Positions 7,804 to 15,994 are shown, counted from the stretch's first letter. The stretch is 35,100 nucleotides of DNA from Roseburia sp. (GCA_023664685.1 JAMPFC010000022.1:1-35100), one strand, 5' to 3'. A program made the numbers and translations. The notes: generated by a model not told the origin, from the letters alone.

Positions 7804-7832
7804 AGTATAGTCTACTATTCGGGGTTTGTCAA
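7804..7832 (-). promoter_or_regulatory. Strong promoter of the ABC exporter operon
   Basis: TTGACA (7827-7832, minus strand), a 17-bp spacer and TATACT (7804-7809). Confidence 0.75.
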
Positions 7833-7891
7833 TTACTTTCATCGTTCTTTTTCCTTATAATTTTACTTATAATTTTCGTTAAAATTGTTTC

Positions 7892-7920
7892 TTGACAACT
7901 CAAAAAATTTGTGATAACAT
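7892..7920 (+). promoter_or_regulatory. Promoter of the MATE-fusion gene
   Basis: TTGACA (7892-7897), a 17-bp spacer and TAACAT (7915-7920). The predicted start near 7927 leaves a leader of about 166 nt before the ATG at 8093. Confidence 0.7.
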
Positions 7921-7936
7921 ACTCACGTCGAACAGC

Positions 7937-7977
7937 AAAAAGAGCGTAGAATCACGACGGTTCTCCGCTCTTTTTTT
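7937..7977 (+). terminator. Leader terminator 1 upstream of the MATE gene
   Basis: AAAGAGCG and its complement CGCTCTTT, with AGAA/TTCT also pairing, form a hairpin that ends in a run of seven T. It begins only about 10 nt after the predicted start site, so most transcripts would end here unless the hairpin is prevented. This is an attenuator arrangement. Confidence 0.7.
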
Positions 7978-7979
7978 GC

Positions 7980-8057
7980 ATGATGGCGCCATCGTGCGAT
8001 GCTCTCTGCTGTGTTCTTCGCAGTTTTCAGGCAGCAAGGGGCTGTCTCCTTTTTTAA
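7980..8057 (+). CDS. Candidate leader peptide ORF (25 aa) before the MATE gene
   Basis: The frame opens ATG ATG GCG CCA TCG between the two leader hairpins and ends in TAA at 8055-8057. The product (MMAPSCDALCCVLRSF...) is rich in Cys and Leu. The second hairpin lies inside its last codons, so a ribosome on it would disturb that hairpin. There is no Shine-Dalgarno sequence (T-run upstream), so translation is doubtful; it is listed because of its position. Confidence 0.3.
   Translation: MMAPSCDALCCVLRSFQAARGCLLF
8029..8056 (+). terminator. Leader terminator 2 upstream of the MATE gene
   Basis: AGGCAGC and GCTGTCT pair (one G-U) around AAGGG and are followed by CCTTTTTT. With the first hairpin it makes a tandem terminator leader, as known for antibiotic-inducible resistance genes in Firmicutes. 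Confidence 0.5.
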
Positions 8058-8092
8058 TGAAAAATCGTGTGCAAACGGAGGTAATCATAACT

Positions 8093-10093
8093 ATGAATCA
8101 ATCAGAAAACAGTCAATTTTTAGGGACTGAAAAAATTTCAAAACTGATGCTGAAATTTTCCATTCCCTGTGTACTCTCTCTTTTGGTGAGTGCGCTTTAC
8201 AATATCGTAGACCAGATCTTTATTGGAAACAGCGAACTGAGTGCGCTCGGAAATGCGGCGACCGGCGTCGTATTTCCGATCTTTATCATCGCGCAGGCTT
8301 TTGCATGGTGCTTTGGCGACGGATGCGCCGCCTACCTCAATATCTGTCAGGGCCGGAAAGACACTCAGTCTGCCCATAAAGCGATCGGCACCGGCATCAT
8401 CATAACACTTTTCTCAAGCATTGTCCTGATGGCAGTCTTTTTTCCGCTGAAAACACAGCTTTTAACGCTGTTTGGTGCATCGGAAAACAGCATCGGAATG
8501 GCGGTAGAATATTTCAATATCATTCTGGCATTTTTTCCGGTGTTTATGCTGTCAAATATGATGAATGCAGTCATCCGTGCAGACGGAAGTCCACAGGTTT
8601 CGATGGCTTCCATGCTGCTTGGCGCAATCGTCAATATTATTTTAGACCCCATATTTATTTTTGGACTTCACCTCGGTATGACGGGAGCTGCCCTTGCGAC
8701 GATCATTGGCCAGTGCGTCTCTTTTGTCATCAGTTTTATTTATTTTTTCCGGACAAAAACGTTCAAGCTGACAAAGAAAAGCTTTATTCCGGATTTTCAT
8801 GTCTTTTCGAGTGCGCTTAAATTAGGGACGTCTTCCTTTATTACACAGATGACGATCGTCATTATTTCGCTCGTCTGCAACATCATGCTTGCCAAATATG
8901 GTGCCATGTCACATTATGGCGTTGATATTCCGATTGCGATCATCGGAATCGAGAGCAAAGTTTTTACCGTCGTGATCAATCTGGTAGTGGGGATCGTACT
9001 CGGATGCCAGCCAATCATCGGCTACAATATCGGGGCAAAGAACCACGACAGAGTCAGGCAGTTATATAAGTCAATCCTTATGTGTACCATTATAATCGGC
9101 CTTGTATCCACATTGCTCTTTGAATTGGCGCCACGGGCAGTTGTCGGTATTTTTGGTTCTCCGACAAATATTCCAAATCCGGAAGACTACTGGATCTTTG
9201 CAGAAAAGACATTCCGCATTTTCCTCGCACTCGTTACCTTCACCTGTACGATAAAAATGACCTCGATCTTTTTCCAAGCAGTAGGAAAACCTGCACAGGC
9301 AGTCATTTCCTCTATGATCCGGGATATCGTCTGTTTTATTCCGCTCATTCTCATTCTTCCGCGTTTCTTTGGGATCGAGGGGATTTTGTTCGCAGCGCCG
9401 ATCGCTGATTTCATCGCCATGATCGTCGCAGTCAGCCTCACGGTTTCCTATATGAGAACGCTAAAAGAAATCACTGTGACAGACGAAAAAGATACCGTTA
9501 TCGAAGCTACCAGAAAAGGCGTGATCATTACCATTGCAAGAGAGCATGGTTCTTCCGGAAAACAGGTTGGAAAGCTCATTGCGGAAAAACTTGGCATTCC
9601 TTTTTATTATAAAGAAATGACCGCCCTTGCTGCGCAGGAAAGCGGTCTGAATAAAGAATTTATTTCCGATCTCAATATCAATTCTCCTACCTTGATGCAC
9701 GATTTGTATCTGAGTACAAATGTCGTTCAGCAGGCGGTGATTGCACAGGAAAAAGTGATACAAAAGATCGCCGACAGCGGAAGCTGTGTGATCGTTGGAA
9801 GAGCCGCTGACCACGTTCTCCGCGACAATCCCGACGTTATCCGGATCTTCATTTACGCACCAAAGGAATACAAGATAAAGCGCGTAATGGAAATCTATGG
9901 AGACAGCCCGGAAGCTGCCGAGAAAAATATCCGGCGCTCCGACGAAGCCAGAGCCGCTTATTACAAAAATATTTCCGGACACACATGGGGGAACCGGAAA
10001 AATTACGAATTACTTATTGACAGTTCAAATGGCCCGGAGGCATGTGCAAATGCGATCTGCGGATACATCCAGACACATCAAAAGGTGGGCTGA
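8093..10093 (+). CDS. MATE efflux transporter fused to a cytidylate-kinase-like domain
   Basis: A 666-aa fusion. Residues 1-460 are a 12-TM MATE (NorM/DinF-like) drug:cation antiporter, with the typical N-terminal SIPCVLSLLVSALYNIVDQI and a repeat half that begins near SSFITQMTIVIISLVCNIML. From about residue 475 to the end follows a cytidylate-kinase-like domain (PF13189 type): VIITIAREHGSSGKQVGKL with a modified P-loop, VIVGRAADHVLRD, and a lid RRSDEARAAYYKNISG. The ATG at 8093 has GGAGGT 10 nt upstream; the in-frame extension to 7892 is the leader, not protein. A hairpin terminator follows. The fusion is seen directly; coupling of nucleotide binding to efflux is only a guess. Confidence 0.92.
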   Translation: MNQSENSQFLGTEKISKLMLKFSIPCVLSLLVSALYNIVDQIFIGNSELSALGNAATGVVFPIFIIAQAFAWCFGDGCAAYLNICQGRKDTQSAHKAIGTGIIITLFSSIVLMAVFFPLKTQLLTLFGASENSIGMAVEYFNIILAFFPVFMLSNMMNAVIRADGSPQVSMASMLLGAIVNIILDPIFIFGLHLGMTGAALATIIGQCVSFVISFIYFFRTKTFKLTKKSFIPDFHVFSSALKLGTSSFITQMTIVIISLVCNIMLAKYGAMSHYGVDIPIAIIGIESKVFTVVINLVVGIVLGCQPIIGYNIGAKNHDRVRQLYKSILMCTIIIGLVSTLLFELAPRAVVGIFGSPTNIPNPEDYWIFAEKTFRIFLALVTFTCTIKMTSIFFQAVGKPAQAVISSMIRDIVCFIPLILILPRFFGIEGILFAAPIADFIAMIVAVSLTVSYMRTLKEITVTDEKDTVIEATRKGVIITIAREHGSSGKQVGKLIAEKLGIPFYYKEMTALAAQESGLNKEFISDLNINSPTLMHDLYLSTNVVQQAVIAQEKVIQKIADSGSCVIVGRAADHVLRDNPDVIRIFIYAPKEYKIKRVMEIYGDSPEAAEKNIRRSDEARAAYYKNISGHTWGNRKNYELLIDSSNGPEACANAICGYIQTHQKVG

Positions 10094-10114
10094 GAAAATT
10101 CTTTTTCCGTTAGC

Positions 10115-10151
10115 AAATCCGAGCATGACTTTCTGCCATGCCCGGATTTTT
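10115..10151 (+). terminator. Terminator of the MATE-fusion gene
   Basis: AAATCCG-A-GCATG pairs with CATGC-CGGATTT around a short loop and runs into a T-rich tail. It lies between convergent genes and touches the end of ptsI. Confidence 0.75.
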
Positions 10152-10156
10152 ATCCT

Positions 10157-11779
10157 TTATTTGGACAAATCTGTCCGCCGGACGACCTCCCTCACTTTCA
10201 ACACCATTGAAGGCGTGACCGAAAGCTCATCAAATCCCATCCGCAAAAACGTCTCAGTAAGCGTAGTATCTGCGCCGAGTTCGCCACAGATCCCAACCCA
10301 GCAGCCCTCTTTATGACCGTTGTCCACAACCATTTGAAGCATCCGCAAAACCGCCTCATGATGTGAGTCATAGATTGGATCCAGTTTCGGGTTCTGGCGG
10401 TCGATCGCCAGTGTGTACTGCGTCAGGTCATTCGTTCCGATACTGAAAAAGTCTACCTCTTTTGCCAACTGGTCACTGATCATAACAGCGGCCGGCGTCT
10501 CGATCATGATCCCGAGTTCGACTTCCCCATATGGAACTCCCTGTTCTCCTAATTCCTTTTTGACCTCGTCGGTTATTTCCTTGATCTTCCTTACCTCACT
10601 GACAGAAATGATCATTGGAAACATAATGGAGATCGTGCCATAGTGGCTCGCACGGTAAAGTGCACGGAGCTGGGTCTTGAAAATATCCGGCTGGTCAAGG
10701 CAGATACGGATCGCACGGTATCCCATCGCAGGATTTTCTTCTTTCCCGAGATCAAAATAATCTACCTGTTTGTCTGCACCGATGTCCAGTGTCCGGATGA
10801 TAACTTTCTTTCCTGCCATCGTCTCGGCGACAGTCCGGTATGCCTTAAACTGTTCCTCCTCGGTCGGATATGTATCCGATTCCAGATAGAGAAATTCACT
10901 TCGGAAAAGTCCGATCCCGCCGGCATCATTTTCCAGAACACTCGCCACATCCGCCACACCGCCGATATTGGCGTACAGATTGATCTTTCTCCCATCCAGC
11001 GTCACGGTGTCTTTTCCTTTCAATTCCAAAAGGAGTTTTTTCTTGCGGTCTTCCTCCTCCTTCCGGCTCTGGTACTCCCGCAGCGTCTCCTCATCCGGAT
11101 CTACAAAGATTTTTCCGGCAAATCCGTCAACCACTGCCATTTTCCCATCCATATCCTCCGAATAGCCGACGCCGATCAGTGCCGGAATGTTCATCGTCCG
11201 GGCAAGGATCGCTGTATGCGAATTGGTCGAACCAAGCCTTGTCACAAAAGACAGCACCTTGCTTTTGTCCAACTGGACGGTCTCGCTCGGCGCCAGATCC
11301 TCGGCTACGAGTATGACCGGCTCGTCATTGTCCGGCCCGCTTGTCTCCCTGCCCTGAAGGATGCGGATGACCCGGTTTGAGATATCCTTGATATCTGCCG
11401 CCCTCTCCTTCATATAGGCATCATCCATCGAAGCAAATACCTCGGAAAGATTATCGCCTGTCGTCGCCACCGCAAATTCCGCATTCACTTTCTGCGTCTC
11501 AATGATATTGGTGATGGGCTCCACATAATCCAGATCATCTAACATCATCTGGTGGACGTCAAAGATCATGGCATTGACCTCACCCACCTCCTGAAGAGCT
11601 TTCTCATAAAGCCCCTTCAACTGCTCCTTTGCCTTTTCCTTTGCATCCGTAAAACGTTTCAATTCGGCATCTGCATCCTCCACCGACTCACGTTTTACTT
11701 GGCGGTCTCCTTTGTTAAAGATTGAAATTTTTCCAATCGCAATGCCGCCATATACGCTCTTGCCTTCCAATACCTTCAT
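10157..11779 (-). CDS. ptsI: PTS enzyme I (phosphoenolpyruvate-protein phosphotransferase)
   Basis: A 540-aa cytoplasmic enzyme I, which transfers phosphate from PEP to HPr. The phospho-histidine is His188 in RLGSTNSHTAILARTM; the PEP-binding barrel shows GIGLFRSEFLYL, DIGADKQ, FPMIISVSEV, GIMIETPAA and the active-site GICGELGAD near the end. It is slightly shorter than the usual 570 aa but complete at both ends. GGAGG lies 7 nt before the ATG. It is the last gene of the fructose operon, 16 nt after ptsH. Whether it is the only enzyme I of the cell cannot be seen from here. Confidence 0.97.
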   Translation of the reverse strand: MKVLEGKSVYGGIAIGKISIFNKGDRQVKRESVEDADAELKRFTDAKEKAKEQLKGLYEKALQEVGEVNAMIFDVHQMMLDDLDYVEPITNIIETQKVNAEFAVATTGDNLSEVFASMDDAYMKERAADIKDISNRVIRILQGRETSGPDNDEPVILVAEDLAPSETVQLDKSKVLSFVTRLGSTNSHTAILARTMNIPALIGVGYSEDMDGKMAVVDGFAGKIFVDPDEETLREYQSRKEEEDRKKKLLLELKGKDTVTLDGRKINLYANIGGVADVASVLENDAGGIGLFRSEFLYLESDTYPTEEEQFKAYRTVAETMAGKKVIIRTLDIGADKQVDYFDLGKEENPAMGYRAIRICLDQPDIFKTQLRALYRASHYGTISIMFPMIISVSEVRKIKEITDEVKKELGEQGVPYGEVELGIMIETPAAVMISDQLAKEVDFFSIGTNDLTQYTLAIDRQNPKLDPIYDSHHEAVLRMLQMVVDNGHKEGCWVGICGELGADTTLTETFLRMGFDELSVTPSMVLKVREVVRRTDLSK

Positions 11780-11795
11780 TGCACCGCCTCCATAT

Positions 11796-12053
11796 TTACA
11801 GATTCTCTTTCAAAAATGTACTGAGTCTTTCGATGGCTGCTTCTTCGTCCGCTCCGTCGGCTTTCAGTATGATCTCCTGTCCTTTCTTGACGCCAAGCCC
11901 CATCACTGCCAGAAGTCTCTTTGCGTCAACTTCTTTTCCGTCTTTACTGACCGTAACGCTGCACTCGCAGGCGGCCGCCTCCTTAACAAATAATCCCGCC
12001 GGTCTTGCATGGATTCCCTGCTCATCTGTGATCACATAACTAAATTCTTTCAT
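11796..12053 (-). CDS. ptsH: HPr-like phosphocarrier without the regulatory serine
   Basis: An 85-aa HPr. The phosphoryl-carrying His15 is intact in EQGIHARPAG. Position 46, which in Firmicute HPr is the serine phosphorylated by HPr kinase (KSIMGVMSLG in Bacillus), is Arg here: AKRLLAVMGLG, codon AGA. It should therefore work in sugar phosphorylation but not as a P-Ser co-repressor of CcpA and not be shut off by HPr kinase. It lies between fruA and ptsI in the operon, behind an intercistronic hairpin. A second, ordinary HPr elsewhere in the genome is likely but not visible. Confidence 0.95.
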   Translation of the reverse strand: MKEFSYVITDEQGIHARPAGLFVKEAAACECSVTVSKDGKEVDAKRLLAVMGLGVKKGQEIILKADGADEEAAIERLSTFLKENL

Positions 12054-12083
12054 TTCCTTGTCCTCGCTTTCTTTTTATTGTTG

Positions 12084-12128
12084 CCGGGTCAGGTGATGAG
12101 GCTTTTCAACTCCTCTCACCCGCCCCGG
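12084..12128. other. Intercistronic hairpin between fruA and ptsH
   Basis: CCGGG/CCCGG and AGGTGA..AGG/CCT..TCACC make a strong stem of about 45 nt. In the leftward operon transcript there is no T-run after it, so it is more likely an mRNA-processing or stabilising structure than a terminator. Read rightwards it is followed by TTATTTTTTT and could stop antisense transcription. Confidence 0.55.
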
Positions 12129-12143
12129 TTATTTTTTTCTTTT

Positions 12144-12173
12144 ACAAATTACTTCTATACAAATTACTTCTAA
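12144..12173. repeat. 15-bp tandem duplication over the fruA stop codon
   Basis: ACAAATTACTTCTAT is followed at once by ACAAATTACTTCTAA. The second copy covers the fruA stop codon, so the duplication lengthened only the untranslated gap. It looks like a slippage product. Confidence 0.7.
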
Positions 12174-14236
12174 GCTCCGGCCTCTGCATCCCGCTTGATA
12201 AAGCCAAGCATGATCGTCGTCACTGCCGATCCGATCAGCCATGCCACAATATACAGGAATGGCTGCCCGACGGTTGCAAATACGAAAATACCACCGTGCG
12301 GAGCCATGAGCGTACAGCCAAACAGCGCAGATAAAAATCCGGCTACACCGGCACCAACCATCGTACACGGAATGACGTGGAATGGGTCAGACGCCGCAAA
12401 CGGAATCGCACCCTCGGTAATGAAAGAGCATCCCATAACAATGTTTGATACCGCAGAACCCCGCTCTGCTGTCGTAAATTTTTTCGGGAACAGCTTGCAT
12501 GACGCTGCAATCCCAACCGGCGGAACCATACCGCCGACCATGATCGACGCCATTGCGATATAACATGCCTGAACTGCCGGGTCTGAAGCCTGAAATCCCT
12601 CATTCATCATCTGGGTCGCTGTCGCTAGCATTCCGGTACCAAACACATACGCCGCCTTATTGATCGGGCCGCCCATGTCGATCGCCATCATCGCACCAAG
12701 GATCAATCCAAGCACTGTGATCATGCCCGCATTGGAAATGCTCGTCAGCATATTACTGAGGCCGGTATTGATCAAGCCGATCAGCGGGTTAAAGATCATA
12801 CACATAAGGATACCGACTGCAAAAATTCCCACAAGCGGATAAATCAGCGTCGGCTTGATGCCATCAAGCGCATCCGGTAGATTTTCACAAAGCTTTTTCA
12901 GCCCGAGTACAAGAAATCCTGCGAGAAAACCTGCCACGATCCCGCCCAAAAAGCCAGACACGGTGTTTCCGCCGTTTTCACCGACAAATGCAAAGTTTGA
13001 TATGAATTTGGAAAATCCTCCCAGAGACTCACCGGCAAATGGATAAGATTCCAGAACTGCATTTCCATTTGCTGCGAGAAGCCCGCCAGCAAATCCGACC
13101 GCCAGTCCGGGCCGGTCTGCGATCGAGTAAGCGATATATCCCGCCAGTACCGGAACCATCATTCCCATCGACAGTCCCCCGATATATTTAAACAACGCCG
13201 ACAATGGCGTACAGGAACCAAAGTCTCCTCCACCGATCGAACCGTATCCGCAGATCGTGTCGATCAAAAAGGCGATCGCTGTCATGATACCGCCGCCGAT
13301 GACAAACGGGAGCATGTGCGACACACCGCTCATCAGATGCTTGTATGCTGCGTGTCCAAACGATTCTTTTTCCTCGGAGCCGCTCTCCTCAGAATCCCCG
13401 GAGCCGCCTTCATAGACCGGCGCTTTTCCGCTGAGCGCTTTATCGATCAGTTCTCCCGCTTTGTTGATCCCGTCTGCTACCTTCGTAACCACGACACGCT
13501 TTCCGGCAAAACGATCCATCGGCACTTTGGTATCCGCCGCCACGATGATCCCATCTGCCCGTTCGATTTCTTCCTCCGTCAGCACATTTTTCGCACCGCC
13601 GGAGCCTCTTGTCTCCACTTTGACCTGATATCCAAGCTCTTTTGCCTTTTTCTCAATGGCCTCCGCCGCCATATACGTATGGGCGATCCCGGTCGGACAC
13701 CCGGTAACTGCCAGAATCAGCTTTTGTCCGCTTGGAGATGTCTGTTCCGGTTCGGGACTCTCTTTCTTTTCCTCGTCCCGGTCGCTTTCTGCAGCATCGA
13801 TCACTTTCAAAAACTCATCGACACTTCCGGCACTTTTCAGCCCTGCGGTAAATGTCTCATCCATCAAAAGAACGGAGAGTTTGCTGAGTACATCCAGATG
13901 TACATTGTCCTCGGTATTGGGCGCTGCGATCAAAAAGAGTAAGTTCACCGGCTGTCCGTCGAGTGCATCAAACTCCACACCATCCGGCACGACCATTGCC
14001 GCCAGTCCGGGCCGGTTTACGGCATCCGACTTGCAATGCGGAATCGCGATCCCCTCGCCAATCCCCGTCGTACTCTCTTCCTCCCTCGCATAGACACCCT
14101 TACGGTATGTCTCTACGTCATCGAGTTTCCCACTGGCCGCCATAAGCTCTACCATCTTATCCAGAGCATCTTTTTTGTCCGATGCCTGACCATTAAGACG
14201 AATACTTTCCGGTGCCAATAAATCAATAATCCTCAT
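12170..14236 (-). CDS. fruA: Fructose-specific PTS enzyme IIABC
   Basis: A 688-aa protein with domains in the order A-B-C. EIIA(Fru) has phospho-His67 in GIGEGIAIPHCKSDAV. After an acidic, Pro/Gln-rich linker comes EIIB with phospho-Cys180 in AVTGCPTGIAHTYMAAEA. EIIC follows from about residue 295 with some nine hydrophobic helices, including MLPFVIGGGIMTAIAFLI and AIDMGGPINKAAY. It imports fructose as fructose 1-phosphate. Of two closely spaced ATGs, 14236 is chosen because AAGGAG is 8 nt upstream of it, against about 2 nt for the one at 14242. The gene follows fruK by 33 nt and precedes ptsH. Confidence 0.97.
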   Translation of the reverse strand: MRIIDLLAPESIRLNGQASDKKDALDKMVELMAASGKLDDVETYRKGVYAREEESTTGIGEGIAIPHCKSDAVNRPGLAAMVVPDGVEFDALDGQPVNLLFLIAAPNTEDNVHLDVLSKLSVLLMDETFTAGLKSAGSVDEFLKVIDAAESDRDEEKKESPEPEQTSPSGQKLILAVTGCPTGIAHTYMAAEAIEKKAKELGYQVKVETRGSGGAKNVLTEEEIERADGIIVAADTKVPMDRFAGKRVVVTKVADGINKAGELIDKALSGKAPVYEGGSGDSEESGSEEKESFGHAAYKHLMSGVSHMLPFVIGGGIMTAIAFLIDTICGYGSIGGGDFGSCTPLSALFKYIGGLSMGMMVPVLAGYIAYSIADRPGLAVGFAGGLLAANGNAVLESYPFAGESLGGFSKFISNFAFVGENGGNTVSGFLGGIVAGFLAGFLVLGLKKLCENLPDALDGIKPTLIYPLVGIFAVGILMCMIFNPLIGLINTGLSNMLTSISNAGMITVLGLILGAMMAIDMGGPINKAAYVFGTGMLATATQMMNEGFQASDPAVQACYIAMASIMVGGMVPPVGIAASCKLFPKKFTTAERGSAVSNIVMGCSFITEGAIPFAASDPFHVIPCTMVGAGVAGFLSALFGCTLMAPHGGIFVFATVGQPFLYIVAWLIGSAVTTIMLGFIKRDAEAGA

Positions 14237-14269
14237 AGTCATTTCTCCTTCCCATTATGATAAAAGTTA

Positions 14270-15184
14270 TTAAAACTCAAAGTTTTGCGCTTTCATAAGT
14301 TTATCCACTTCCTGCTTTGTCGCCAACTGCTCTGAAAATGCACTGGCGCTTCCCGTACAAAGCCCAAGCTTAAACGCTGTCCGGTAATCCCCCGACTGCA
14401 TATAGCCGGCGAGAAACCCTGCAACCATAGAATCTCCGGCGCCAACGGAATTGACAACCTTTCCTTTGGGAGCGCTGCTTTCATAGACGTCTCCATCTTC
14501 TGTCACAAAGACTGCGCCATCGCCCGCCATCGAGACAATAACATTTTTTGCGCCTTTCTCCTGAAGTTTTTTCGCATAGGCAGCGACCTCTTTTTTGTCT
14601 GTCAACTCCACGCCAAAGATTTCACCAAGCTCATGGTTATTTGGCTTTACAAGAAATGGATGATATGGCAGGACATTTACGAGCAGATCCCTTGTCGCAT
14701 CGACCACGATCTTTAATTTTCTATCTGCCAGATATTTCATAATGTCCATGTACATCGATTCCGGCATGACGGACGGAATGCTTCCTGCAAGCACAAGCAC
14801 ATCGCCATCCTGAAGGCTCTCTAGCTTCTCATAAAGCCTCTGGATATCCTTTTCCTGTATATCCGGGCCCTGTCCGTTGATCTCACTTTCTTCGTTTGAC
14901 CGGAGTTTGAGGTTGATGCGGGAAATCCCCTCCGCCACCTCGATAAAATCCGCTTGGATCCCTTGGCACTCCATCAGCCTCCGGATCTCCTTCCCGGTAA
15001 ATCCCGCAAGAAATCCGAGCGCTGTACTGTCAAAGCCAAGATTTTTTAATACGATCGATACATTGATGCCCTTGCCGCCGGCATAGATGATCTCTTCCGC
15101 AGTCCGGTTGACCCTCCCCAACCGGAAATCATCCACCCGTACGATGTAATCCAAGGACGGATTAAATGTTACAGTATAAATCAC
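14270..15184 (-). CDS. fruK: 1-phosphofructokinase
   Basis: A 304-aa PfkB-family sugar kinase that turns fructose 1-phosphate into fructose 1,6-bisphosphate. Signatures: TFNPSLDYIVRV at the N-terminus, GGKGINVSIVLKNLG (PfkB signature 1), KPNNHELGEIFG, and the catalytic NSVGAGDSMVAGFLAG near residue 250. It starts with GTG; GGAGGTG lies 8 nt upstream and the start overlaps the fruR stop as GTGA, so translation is coupled to the regulator. It is the second gene of fruR-fruK-fruA-ptsH-ptsI. Confidence 0.96.
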   Translation of the reverse strand: MIYTVTFNPSLDYIVRVDDFRLGRVNRTAEEIIYAGGKGINVSIVLKNLGFDSTALGFLAGFTGKEIRRLMECQGIQADFIEVAEGISRINLKLRSNEESEINGQGPDIQEKDIQRLYEKLESLQDGDVLVLAGSIPSVMPESMYMDIMKYLADRKLKIVVDATRDLLVNVLPYHPFLVKPNNHELGEIFGVELTDKKEVAAYAKKLQEKGAKNVIVSMAGDGAVFVTEDGDVYESSAPKGKVVNSVGAGDSMVAGFLAGYMQSGDYRTAFKLGLCTGSASAFSEQLATKQEVDKLMKAQNFEF

Positions 15185-15933
15185 AGTTTTTTCACCTCCA
15201 CAATGTTATTGCAGTGGGAGAATCCGTCTCCCGGTACTTCTGTGGTAATAATGACAGCATGTGTAAATTCGGCGAATTTTACACAGGATATCTGCGAAAA
15301 TTTACTGGAATCACACAAAACATAACGTTTCGCACTGCTTGCCATCGCTGTTTTTTTGATCATTGCCTCTTTTACATCCGGTGTGCTGAACCCCATACTC
15401 ATACTGACGCCATTTGTACCCCAAAACCCTTTTGTAAAGTTATACTTCCGCAAACTCTCAACTGCCTCATCTCCGACGACCGCTCCTGTCGTCGCCTTAA
15501 ACTCACCGCCGGGAATATACGTGGTATATCCTGCCTCCGAAAGCTTCTGGGCATGACTGAGAGCATTGGTCACAAACACAGCACGTTTCTCCGTCAGATA
15601 CTCGATCATCAGCTCCGTTGTCGTCCCGGCGTCCAAAAAAACAAAATCATCTGGTTCGATCAGAGAAGCGGCATATCTGGCAATTTCCCGCTTCTCGCCC
15701 TGATTCATCGATTTTCTGAGAGAAACGTCATCATCCTTTGTGTGATACGGGGCGTCCTTTATCATCGCTCCCCCCCGCACCCGGCTCAGCCTTCCCTGTT
15801 CATCAAGCATATTCAGGTCTCTTCGCGCTGTCGACTCGGATATGTTCAGTTCCTCCATCAAACTCTGTGTCGAGATGCTCTTGTTCTTTTCCACCAGTTC
15901 AAGAATCTTCTGCTGCCTCTCCTCGGTCAGCAT
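15181..15933 (-). CDS. fruR: DeoR-family fructose operon repressor
   Basis: A 250-aa DeoR-family regulator. The N-terminal winged HTH is TEERQQKILELVEKNKSIST, then LMEELNISESTARRDLNML, and GRLSRVRGGA. The sugar-phosphate binding half shows LDAGTTTELMIEYL, VTNALSHAQ, GVVG-like TGAVVGDEA and YVLCDSSKF. In this family the effector is usually a phosphorylated sugar of the pathway, here probably fructose 1-phosphate. The ATG at 15933 is chosen because GGAGGTG lies just before it, not the longer frame reaching 15978. It leads the operon and is preceded by repeats suited to its own binding. Confidence 0.95.
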   Translation of the reverse strand: MLTEERQQKILELVEKNKSISTQSLMEELNISESTARRDLNMLDEQGRLSRVRGGAMIKDAPYHTKDDDVSLRKSMNQGEKREIARYAASLIEPDDFVFLDAGTTTELMIEYLTEKRAVFVTNALSHAQKLSEAGYTTYIPGGEFKATTGAVVGDEAVESLRKYNFTKGFWGTNGVSMSMGFSTPDVKEAMIKKTAMASSAKRYVLCDSSKFSQISCVKFAEFTHAVIITTEVPGDGFSHCNNIVEVKKL

Positions 15934-15956
15934 CCTCTCACCTCCATTCCCTGTGA

Positions 15957-15971
15957 TATCGCTTAGCGATA
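15957..15971. other. Palindrome in the fruR leader next to the ribosome binding site
   Basis: TATCGCTTAGCGATA has 7-bp perfect arms around one base and lies about 24 bp before the fruR ATG. GCCAAATTGGC at 15974-15984 is a second short palindrome. They are either extra operator half-sites or small leader structures. Confidence 0.4.
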
Positions 15972-15994
15972 CCGCCAAATTGGCACGATCTTTT

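Noticed and set aside
7937-7977. Guanidine-II-like ACGA loop in the first MATE leader hairpin
   Set aside because: Only one such loop is present and its stem is not of the required form; the motif needs two ACGR hairpins.
7892-8092. In-frame N-terminal extension of the MATE protein
   Set aside because: It begins inside the promoter -35 and runs through two terminator hairpins; the ATG at 8093 has a good Shine-Dalgarno sequence and fits the usual MATE start.
10643-11380. Long rightward frame (245 codons) opposite ptsI
   Set aside because: Shadow of the strongly supported ptsI gene; no ribosome binding site and no recognisable domain.
15166-15966. Rightward frame of 266 codons opposite fruR
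   Set aside because: Antisense shadow caused by codon use of fruR; no start signals.
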